Shown one piece after another: positions 1 through 5,166 of a stretch of 11,618 nucleotides of DNA (the stretch's first letter is position 1; every line of letters begins with the position of its first letter). The stretch is from positions 1 through 11,618 of the forward strand of contig CALAUH010000113.1 of the NCBI GenBank assembly GCA_937892225.1, in the 5' to 3' direction. This stretch comes from an uncultured Treponema sp. Its GTDB lineage: Bacteria; Spirochaetota; Spirochaetia; Treponematales; Treponemataceae. The position numbers and the translations under genes are program-made. The notes below the pieces were generated by a model. The model worked only from the letters and a program-made list of their open reading frames with translations, was not told where the DNA came from and did not search any database.

Positions 1-417
1 GCTAAGGGTTTAAGTTTTCATATAAATGTCTACTTGTGTAGATGAGAAAAACTGCAGAAGAACAGGCAGGTTTAAGTTTTAATATAAATGTCTACTTGTG
101 TAGATATTTTGCGATGCGTGCAGATGATGATGTTTAAGTTTTAATATAAATGTCTACTTGTGTAGATAAAAATTAAGCAAAAAAAGCCTACTAAGTTTAA
201 GTTTTAATATAAATGTCTACTTGTGTAGATGTAATGAATTAATTTCTGCCAGACGCGTTTAAGTTTTAATATAAATGTCTACTTGTGTAGATGACTGGAT
301 GCAAATCCAAAACAGATGGTTTAAGTTTTAATATAAATGTCTACTTGTGTAGATAAAGCAGGAAGTTCTTAAATGGCTGAAGTTTAAGTATTAATATTAA
401 AGTTTATTTTTTTTATA
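1..417 (+). CRISPR. Type V-A (Cas12a) CRISPR array, trailer end
   Basis: Six 36-bp direct repeats lie at 8-43, 70-105, 132-167, 195-230, 257-292 and 319-354. A seventh, decayed copy is at 382-417. The spacers are 26, 26, 27, 26, 26 and 27 bp (44-69, 106-131, 168-194, 231-256, 293-318, 355-381), and bases 1-7 are the tail of an earlier spacer. Each repeat ends in GTCTACTTGTGTAGAT, which folds as a 5-bp TCTAC/GTAGA stem with a TTGT loop. This is the Cas12a crRNA handle, so the array is transcribed on the + strand with each handle 5' of its spacer. The first repeat has one substitution (C at 19 where the others have A). Decay at the right end marks the trailer, so the leader and cas12a/cas4/cas1/cas2 are expected upstream. 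No spacer has an obvious match elsewhere in the window by eye. Confidence 0.96.
382..417 (+). repeat. Degenerate terminal CRISPR repeat
   Basis: This copy matches the consensus repeat at 25 of 36 positions. The first eight bases are identical, but the 3' third has become a run of T, so the TCTAC/GTAGA stem is gone. A copy that can no longer form the handle is typical of the leader-distal end of an array. The last true spacer (355-381) is still preceded by an intact repeat and could still yield a crRNA. Confidence 0.9.
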
Positions 418-459
418 TTAAAAATTGTTTACTTTTGTTAAACATAATTTTACATTGTA

Positions 460-468
460 TGGTATAAT
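460..468 (+). promoter_or_regulatory. Extended -10 promoter of the methyltransferase operon
   Basis: TGGTATAAT is a perfect -10 hexamer (463-468) with the TGn extension. No good -35 hexamer lies 16-18 bp upstream, which an extended -10 can tolerate. A start of transcription near 475 is implied. That lies downstream of the possible early start codon at 425 and supports translation from 494. A GTTTA-N7-TAAAC dyad at 427-443 occupies the -35 region and might be an operator; this is an inference. Confidence 0.6.
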
Positions 469-493
469 AGAAACATTAAAAGGAAAAATCAAA

Positions 494-1585
494 ATGGCAA
501 ATAAAAATTTAGCAAATGCAAATAAACAAAAAAATGATGAATTCTATACACAATTAGAAGATATTGAAAGAGAACTTTGTCATTATAAAGAACATTTTAA
601 AAATAAAACTATTTTATGTAATTGTGATGATCCTCGTATATCTAATTTTTTTAAATATTTTGCGCTTAATTTTAATAATTTTGGGTTAAAAAAAATCATA
701 TCTACTTGTTATAAAAATCAAGATGTTGATTTATTTTCACAAAATGATTCTGAAAAAGCTGTATTTATTGAATATACTGGTAATCCTAATGATCCAACTT
801 CTACAGATTTTTCTACTATGCAAATTAGAGAACTTAAAGGTGATGGTGATTTTAGAAGTGAAGAATGTATAAAATTATTAAAAGAAGCTGATATTGTTGT
901 TACTAATCCACCTTTTTCTTTATTTAGAGAATATGTTGCACAATTAATTAAATATAATAAAAATTTTATAATTGTAGGTCATCAAAATGCTTTAACATAT
1001 AAAGAAATTTTCCCATTAATAAAAGATAATAAAATGTGGTTAGGTTATGGTTTTAAAGGTGGTGCTGCTCATTTTATTAATAATCATTATATTGATTATG
1101 CTACAGCTGGTAATCATAAAGAAGGAATGATTCGAGTTTCTGGAGTTGTATGGTTTACAAATTTAGATATAAAAAAACGACATGAGGAATTAATTTTATA
1201 TAAAGAATATACACCTAATGAATATCCTAAATATGATAATTATGATGCAATTAATGTAAATAAAACTTCTGAAATTCCTAAAGATTATTATGAAAACATA
1301 GGAGTTCCAATTACTTTTTTTGATAAATATAATCCTGAACAATTTGAAATTATTGGATTAGCACCTGAACGTAGTGAAAAAATGATTAATAAAACTTTTC
1401 AATATATAAATGCTATACAGCATAATGAAGATGGTACTGTTCAATCTGGCAATAAAGTAAATGATGGTCCTACTATATTATATAAAAATAATCCACCCCC
1501 AAAATTTCCTTGGTATACTTGTGAAAATAGAGATGGTTTTATTCAAGTATTATATGCTCGTATTCTAATAAGGAGAAAAAAATGA
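494..1585 (+). CDS. EcoRI-family adenine-specific DNA methyltransferase
   Basis: This 363-residue protein is predicted to transfer a methyl group from S-adenosylmethionine to N6 of adenine in DNA. It has the features of the EcoRI methylase family: DEFYTQ near the N-terminus (residues 15-20), the stretch KTILCNCDDP (38-47) ahead of a conserved fold, and the catalytic amino-methyltransferase motif NPPF (138-141) after a hydrophobic DIVVT strand. I chose the ATG at 494 because AGGA lies 9 bp upstream, the likely promoter sits at 460-468, and the family starts this way. An in-frame ATG at 425 would add 23 unlikely residues upstream of the promoter. The stop codon overlaps the start of the next gene by 4 bp (ATGA), so translation is probably coupled. 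No EcoRI-type endonuclease is adjacent; two other nuclease-like genes follow instead. 11 of 12 glutamines are CAA, unlike the right half of the window. The target sequence is not known; GAATTC is only the precedent. Confidence 0.9.
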   Translation: MANKNLANANKQKNDEFYTQLEDIERELCHYKEHFKNKTILCNCDDPRISNFFKYFALNFNNFGLKKIISTCYKNQDVDLFSQNDSEKAVFIEYTGNPNDPTSTDFSTMQIRELKGDGDFRSEECIKLLKEADIVVTNPPFSLFREYVAQLIKYNKNFIIVGHQNALTYKEIFPLIKDNKMWLGYGFKGGAAHFINNHYIDYATAGNHKEGMIRVSGVVWFTNLDIKKRHEELILYKEYTPNEYPKYDNYDAINVNKTSEIPKDYYENIGVPITFFDKYNPEQFEIIGLAPERSEKMINKTFQYINAIQHNEDGTVQSGNKVNDGPTILYKNNPPPKFPWYTCENRDGFIQVLYARILIRRKK

Positions 1586-2673
1586 AAATTACATTACACA
1601 CAATAACAGTAAGAGATTTAGTTAAAAACTATGAAGATAATGATGAAGGTGGTGTAGTAGGATATGATGGAAAATTAGATATTAGACCGCCATATCAAAG
1701 AGAATTTTGTTATTCCGATAATCAACAACAAGCTGTAATGGATACTGTGACTAAAGGTTTTCCTCTTAATACAATGTATTGGGTTGTACGTGATGATGGT
1801 AGATATGAGGTTTTAGATGGACAACAAAGAACAATATCTATTTGTCGTTATGTCAATGGTGATTATTCTTATTTATTACAATATTTTACAAATTTACCAG
1901 AAGATAAAAAAGAACAAATTTTAAATTATGAATTACAAGTTTATTTTTGTGAAGGAACACCTAGTGAAAAATTAGATTGGTTTAAAACTATTAATATTGC
2001 TGGAGAAAAACTTACAGACCAAGAAATTAGAAATGCAGTTTTTGCAGGTCCATGGACTGCAGAAGCTAAAAAAATTTTTTCCAAATCTAATTGTGCTGCA
2101 AAATTGTTATCAGATAAATATGTAAATGGAAATCCTATTCGTCAGGAATTATTAGAAATAGCATTAGGTTGGTTTGTAGGAAAAGATGATAAACTTATTA
2201 AAAATTATATGGGGTTACACCAAAATGATACTAATGCAAATGAATTATGGCTTTATTTTCAATCTGTAATTGCTTGGATTAAAGCTTTATTTCCTAATTA
2301 TCGTAAAGAAATGAAAGGTTTGGATTGGGGAAATTTATATAATCAATACCATGAGAAATCTTTTGATCCAATAAAATTAGAAGAAGAAATTCAAAATTTA
2401 ATTGATAATGAAGAAGTAACTAATTATAAAGGAATTTATTATTATTTATTTGATAGAAAAGAAAGTCATTTAAGTTTACGTGAATTTGATGATAAAATGA
2501 AACGTAAAGTTTATGAAAAACAAAATGGTATTTGTCCTATTTGTCAAAAACATTTTGAATATGAAGAAATGGAAGGAGATCATATTATACCTTGGTCAAA
2601 AGGTGGAAAAACAATAATTGAAAATTTACAAATGCTTTGTAGATATGATAATAATACAAAATCTGCAAAATAA
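1582..2673 (+). CDS. DUF262 domain protein with C-terminal HNH endonuclease
   Basis: This is a 363-residue two-part protein. The N-terminal DUF262 (ParB-like/GmrS-like) domain shows RPPYQRE (35-41) and DGQQRT (79-84), the family's nucleotide-handling signatures. The C-terminal end (about 305-363) is an HNH metal-dependent nuclease: CPIC (318-321), DH (333-334) with the putative catalytic His, ENLQ (347-350) and a final C at 353. The last zinc-knuckle position is unusual: the motif reads CRYDNN, where CxxC is more common, so Asp356 would have to replace a Cys or His ligand. DUF262-HNH proteins occur in restriction and anti-phage systems, including the GmrSD type IV enzymes. The overlap with the methyltransferase (RBS AGGAG at 1571-1575) points to a restriction-modification pair with this as the cutting subunit; that pairing is inferred. 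17 of 18 glutamines are CAA. Confidence 0.87.
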   Translation: MKITLHTITVRDLVKNYEDNDEGGVVGYDGKLDIRPPYQREFCYSDNQQQAVMDTVTKGFPLNTMYWVVRDDGRYEVLDGQQRTISICRYVNGDYSYLLQYFTNLPEDKKEQILNYELQVYFCEGTPSEKLDWFKTINIAGEKLTDQEIRNAVFAGPWTAEAKKIFSKSNCAAKLLSDKYVNGNPIRQELLEIALGWFVGKDDKLIKNYMGLHQNDTNANELWLYFQSVIAWIKALFPNYRKEMKGLDWGNLYNQYHEKSFDPIKLEEEIQNLIDNEEVTNYKGIYYYLFDRKESHLSLREFDDKMKRKVYEKQNGICPICQKHFEYEEMEGDHIIPWSKGGKTIIENLQMLCRYDNNTKSAK

Positions 2674-2685
2674 GAGGTATTATAT

Positions 2686-3315
2686 ATGGCAGAAGAAGGA
2701 ATTGTATATATTTTATCAAATGAAGCTATGCCTGGCTTAATAAAAATAGGTATTACTAAAAGAGATGAATTAGAAGCTCGTTTAAATGAATTATATTCTA
2801 CAGGTGTTCCATTACCATTTACTTGTGAATATGCTTGCAGGGTAAAAGATTGTAAGGTTGTTGAAAATGCTTTGCATACTGCTTTTACAAAAGACAGAAT
2901 AAATCCTGCAAGGGAATTTTTTAAAACATCTGCTGAATATGTAAAACCAATTCTTGAATTATTAAAAGTAGAAGATATTACAACAAATGTTTCAAAAGAT
3001 ATGAATATTGGAATTAATAATTCAGAAATTGAAGCTTTAAATAATTTTAAAAAAAGAAGACCTCAATTAAATTTTGAAGAAATGGGAATTCCAATTGGTT
3101 CAGAATTAATAATGAATTATAATGACCAACAATATTCGTCTATAGTAAGAACTGCTAGAACTGTTATTTATAATGAAGAAGAATACTATTTATCTGCATT
3201 AACAGCCGAAATTATGGAAAGTAAATTTGACCATGTACATCCAACACCACATTGGAGTTTTAATGGTAAATCATTAAGTGATATATATGATGATACATAT
3301 TCATATATAGAATAA
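2686..3315 (+). CDS. GIY-YIG (T5orf172-type) protein with probable RAMA-like C-terminus
   Basis: This is a 209-residue protein. Residues 4-95 look like the T5orf172/MUG113 branch of the GIY-YIG nuclease superfamily: GIVYIL (5-10) and KIGIT (20-24) supply the two signature strands, Arg32 the helix arginine, and VENALH (59-64) the helix with the acidic residue. After a linker (about 96-133), residues 134-203 form a small beta-rich domain (GIPIGSEL ... YYLSALTAEI ... HWSFNGKSLSDIY). It resembles RAMA/DUF4357-like modules attached to restriction and methylation proteins, which are proposed to sense modified DNA. The RBS AGAGGT at 2673-2678 is 7 bp before ATG, and the gene starts 12 bp after the HNH gene, so it is in the same operon. 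It could be a second nuclease, a specificity factor or a regulator of the module. All three glutamines are CAA. The family call is good, the C-terminal assignment moderate. Confidence 0.78.
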   Translation: MAEEGIVYILSNEAMPGLIKIGITKRDELEARLNELYSTGVPLPFTCEYACRVKDCKVVENALHTAFTKDRINPAREFFKTSAEYVKPILELLKVEDITTNVSKDMNIGINNSEIEALNNFKKRRPQLNFEEMGIPIGSELIMNYNDQQYSSIVRTARTVIYNEEEYYLSALTAEIMESKFDHVHPTPHWSFNGKSLSDIYDDTYSYIE

Positions 3316-3323
3316 TAATACTT

Positions 3324-3542
3324 ATGTTAAAAATTGATACAATAACAAAAGAAGATTGTGAAATGATTAATACTTTAATTACAATTGCACAATCCCAGAT
3401 TAAAAATTTAAATGGTATTTCCTCTGAACAAAAAGATAAACTGTTTAGCTGCAGTAATAAAATCAATAAGTTTTTTGACATTACTGGATATAGTGAAGGG
3501 CAGTTTAATTTATCTTTGGAAACATTAAAACTTGATAAATAG
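3324..3542 (+). CDS. Small hypothetical protein
   Basis: This is a 72-residue frame starting 8 bp after the GIY-YIG gene. I do not recognise it. It is mostly helical by composition, with no signal peptide or membrane segment. The Shine-Dalgarno is poor at the ATG at 3324. A second in-frame ATG at 3363 gives a 59-residue form, also with only a weak purine stretch upstream. Position and direction suggest the last gene of the methyltransferase operon. Codon use is mixed (two CAA, two CAG). The end of the gene carries the -35 box of the next promoter (TTGATA, 3532-3537). It is followed by a terminator only after about 55 bp, which would close this operon too. Confidence 0.5.
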   Translation: MLKIDTITKEDCEMINTLITIAQSQIKNLNGISSEQKDKLFSCSNKINKFFDITGYSEGQFNLSLETLKLDK

Positions 3543-3559
3543 TTTTTATATGCTATAAT
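3532..3559 (+). promoter_or_regulatory. Promoter of the putative small RNA at 3566-3630
   Basis: TTGATA (3532-3537) matches five of six -35 consensus bases. It is separated by 16 bp from TATAAT (3554-3559), a perfect -10 with a TGC extension (3551-3553). The -35 overlaps the end of the preceding coding sequence. No start codon with a ribosome site follows before the terminator, so the transcript would be short and probably non-coding. Confidence 0.6.
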
Positions 3560-3565
3560 TAAATT

Positions 3566-3630
3566 GATGAACCCCCTATGGTTCGCTCTCTTGATTTAAA
3601 GAGTCGGAATGTCATTCTGGCTCTTTTTTT
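3566..3630 (+). ncRNA. Candidate small RNA, about 65 nt
   Basis: Transcription from the strong promoter at 3532-3559 should begin near 3566 and stop at the terminator ending at 3630. The short RNA has a 5' hairpin (GAACC 3569-3573 with GGTTC 3580-3584, loop of six) and the terminator hairpin. The linker CTCTC (3586-3590) could alternatively pair with AAAGAG (3598-3603), which is also the left foot of the terminator, so two exclusive folds are possible. There is no family match that I recognise. It could equally be a leader of nothing, or only the operon terminator with a fortuitous promoter. Confidence 0.35.
3598..3630 (+). terminator. Intrinsic terminator after the defence operon / small RNA
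   Basis: The stem is AAAGAGTCGGAATG (3598-3611) against CATTCTGGCTCTTT (3613-3626). It has two G-T wobbles, and the innermost pairs open to make the loop. The T-run extends to 3630. This is a strong Rho-independent terminator for + strand transcription. Confidence 0.85.
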
Positions 3631-3722
3631 CTTGCCAAAAAAACTATTTATATGATATATTAATTATAGAGACAAATTAGTAAATAATATTCTCTGTTTT
3701 TTAACACTTTTTTCAATTTTGT

Positions 3723-3751
3723 GAGGACAGTTGCCGCTGTCCTCTTTTTTT
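3723..3751 (+). terminator. Second intrinsic terminator
   Basis: A perfect 8-bp stem, GAGGACAG (3723-3730) with CTGTCCTC (3737-3744), has a six-base loop and is followed by seven T (3745-3751). It is a complete second terminator about 120 bp after the first. No gene lies between them, so it either backs up the first or ends a separate short transcript. Confidence 0.85.
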
Positions 3752-3764
3752 GTTTAAATTAAAT

Positions 3765-3794
3765 TTGCTTTATAACTACTTATAGATATATAAT
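3765..3794 (+). promoter_or_regulatory. Promoter of the small lipoprotein gene
   Basis: TTGCTT (3765-3770) and TATAAT (3789-3794) are separated by 18 bp. They sit directly after the second terminator and about 40 bp before the lipoprotein start codon. The A/T-rich block upstream (3754-3768) recurs at 4184-4198. Confidence 0.5.
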
Positions 3795-3833
3795 TAATTA
3801 AAGATAAAATATCATTTTATCAAAGGAGGATAA

Positions 3834-4187
3834 ATGAAGAAAAAAATATTAGTATTGTTTTCATGTTTTTTAATTTTAGGATTTTTTTCTTGCAGCAATT
3901 CAGTTCCTGGTCCTGATACAACTAAAACAAAACCAGGAAATACAACATCATCTGGTAGTAATAAACCAATTCCTAATTCATATTCTCAGTCTTTTACAGT
4001 AGGCGGTTATTATGTTTGTTATGACGGATTACATTATAAATATGTTTGTAGTTCAGTTGATGATGTAAAAGCAATTATAAAATATTATTATCCTGATTGT
4101 TTTGATGTAAAAGTATATAAGCCTGGAACTGAACAGACAGGTTATTTAAATACTATTTTTTATGCTACCTGGAAATCATATTATTAA
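3834..4187 (+). CDS. Small secreted lipoprotein, function unknown
   Basis: This 117-residue protein has a classic spirochaete-like lipoprotein signal: MKKK, a hydrophobic core (5-17) and the lipobox residues GFFSC with the lipidated Cys at 20. A Ser/Thr/Pro/Gly-rich tether follows (about 21-52). The globular part (53-117) is rich in Tyr and has three further cysteines (62, 72, 89). I do not recognise this domain. The start is well fixed by AGGAGG about 5 bp upstream. The gene is monocistronic: it has its own promoter, terminators lie on both sides, and neither neighbour is coupled. It could be a VirB7-like lipoprotein because a secretion operon follows, but the size, the tether and the separate transcription give no direct support. 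Confidence 0.75.
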   Translation: MKKKILVLFSCFLILGFFSCSNSVPGPDTTKTKPGNTTSSGSNKPIPNSYSQSFTVGGYYVCYDGLHYKYVCSSVDDVKAIIKYYYPDCFDVKVYKPGTEQTGYLNTIFYATWKSYY

Positions 4188-4194
4188 ATTAAAT

Positions 4195-4223
4195 TTGCAA
4201 TTTTAATATTTGTTTTGTATAAT
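4195..4223 (+). promoter_or_regulatory. Possible promoter after the small lipoprotein gene
   Basis: TTGCAA (4195-4200) and a perfect TATAAT (4218-4223) are spaced 17 bp. They point into a region with no credible gene before the two hairpins at 4268-4346. If active, the RNA would run from about 4230 to 4346. In A/T-rich DNA such matches occur by chance, so the call is tentative. Confidence 0.35.
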
Positions 4224-4267
4224 TTTGTTATACACTTATTGTATTTTTTATACAGTATTTCACATTT

Positions 4268-4298
4268 CGGTGCCGATTTCCACTTTCGGCACCGTTTT
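4268..4298 (+). terminator. Intrinsic terminator after the small lipoprotein gene
   Basis: A perfect GC-rich stem CGGTGCCG (4268-4275) with CGGCACCG (4287-4294) can be extended by one A-T pair to leave a nine-base loop. TTTT follows. The hairpin is strong and the T-run short. It lies about 80 bp after the lipoprotein stop codon. Confidence 0.75.
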
Positions 4299-4310
4299 AT
4301 TAAGTTCCCT

Positions 4311-4346
4311 GCCGCATATGGTTTTACCGTATGCGGTATTTTTTTT
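4311..4346 (+). terminator. Second intrinsic terminator upstream of the secretion operon
   Basis: The ten-base stem CCGCATATGG (4312-4321) pairs with CCGTATGCGG (4327-4336), with one T-G wobble and the loop TTTTA, followed by TA and eight T (4339-4346). It is only 16 bp beyond the previous hairpin, so the two work in tandem and isolate the operon downstream. Confidence 0.85.
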
Positions 4347-4385
4347 CAAATGTTAAATCTAAAATATAGACATATAACATATATA

Positions 4386-4415
4386 TTGACAAAATTACAC
4401 TTATAATATTATTCT
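4386..4415 (+). promoter_or_regulatory. Promoter of the type IV secretion operon
   Basis: A perfect -35 TTGACA (4386-4391) lies 18 bp from TATTCT (4410-4415), a four-of-six -10. A better hexamer, TATAAT (4402-4407), is only 10 bp away and badly spaced. The implied leader is about 35 nt and ends in the GGAGG (4449-4453) ribosome site of the first gene. The site follows immediately after the tandem terminators. Confidence 0.55.
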
Positions 4416-4457
4416 ATAGATATAGAAACTTTCTGCCGCCCAAGATATGGAGGTTCT

Positions 4458-5156
4458 ATGTCTAATAAGAATTATTTACCGTCAGGTGATAATTCTAATG
4501 AAGTTTTCTATCCTCAGCTTGATCATTTTGATTTTATTTGCGGTCAGGTTATGAAAGAGAATAGAACACTTCGTTTTGTGGTAATTATTTCATGCCTTTC
4601 TTTTTTACTTTCAATCGGTATTACAATTTATGCTGTTTCAATGCCTGATTCTGTTCCGGTACTAGTTACTATGAATGATTTTGGCGAAACAAAATATGTC
4701 GGTCCTGTAAGCAGAAAAAACTATCAGAACTATTATGTACCTGAAGAAGCAATCAATTATCAGGTTAAGAATTTTATAGATTTATATTATTCATTAAGTA
4801 CAGATATTACTGTAATGAGAAAAAACTACAGTAACATTTTTCATATTTTAACAACACAGTCAGCATCTAAATTTAATACCCTGGTAAAAGAAAGTAATTT
4901 ATACGGTGATTTTGGAGAAAAAACAAGGGAATGTTTTTTTGAAACGGAACCTTTGAAATTATCACAGGACAGTTATCAGCTTGATTATCAGATAATCCTT
5001 CGAGGTCTTGAAGGAAATATCAGTGAAAGAAAAAAATATAGAATTCTTGTTACTGTTAAAACCTTACAGCCAAGTGAAGAGGATATTAAATTTAATCCTT
5101 TAGGTATATACATAACTAATTTTGATATTAAAGAAATTGAAACATTTAAAGAATAG
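4458..5156 (+). CDS. VirB8/TrbF-family type IV secretion protein
   Basis: VirB8 proteins are bitopic inner-membrane proteins whose periplasmic domain is an assembly platform for the type IV secretion machine. This 232-residue product has the expected layout: a cytoplasmic tail (1-38), one membrane segment (about 39-60) and an NTF2-like periplasmic domain (about 61-232). The C-terminal signature NPLGIYITNF (213-222) corresponds to the conserved NPxG region of VirB8/TrbF. Length is typical for the family. The start has GGAGG four bases upstream. It is the first gene of a four-gene operon, and the VirB9-like gene begins 10 bp after its stop. All nine glutamines are CAG, in contrast to the defence genes to the left. 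VirB8-like versus TrbF-like cannot be separated by eye. Confidence 0.85.
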   Translation: MSNKNYLPSGDNSNEVFYPQLDHFDFICGQVMKENRTLRFVVIISCLSFLLSIGITIYAVSMPDSVPVLVTMNDFGETKYVGPVSRKNYQNYYVPEEAINYQVKNFIDLYYSLSTDITVMRKNYSNIFHILTTQSASKFNTLVKESNLYGDFGEKTRECFFETEPLKLSQDSYQLDYQIILRGLEGNISERKKYRILVTVKTLQPSEEDIKFNPLGIYITNFDIKEIETFKE

Positions 5157-5166
5157 GAGAAAGAAA

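Noticed and set aside
44..381. Self-targeting spacers
   Set aside because: No spacer shows a convincing match to the window by eye; the short similarity of spacer 1 to 4818-4832 is too brief and mismatched.
425..493. Upstream in-frame ATG extending the methyltransferase by 23 residues
   Set aside because: It lies upstream of the likely promoter (460-468), has no ribosome site, and the added residues do not fit the family's N-terminus; ATG at 494 has AGGA at good spacing.
3260..3481. 73-codon minus-strand frame
   Set aside because: It overlaps the GIY-YIG and small hypothetical genes antisense and lacks a ribosome site or recognisable domain.
4268..4336. Integron attC-like recombination site
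   Set aside because: The hairpins lack the RYYYAAC/GTTRRRY core pair and are followed by T-runs, so terminators explain them better.
4215..4406. 63-codon open frame on the + strand
   Set aside because: It runs through two strong terminator hairpins and the promoter region of the secretion operon, and has no ribosome site.
5122..5166. TTG start giving a 355-residue VirB9
   Set aside because: It overlaps the end of virB8 and would bury the lipoprotein signal; ATG 5167 has AGGAGA six bases upstream.
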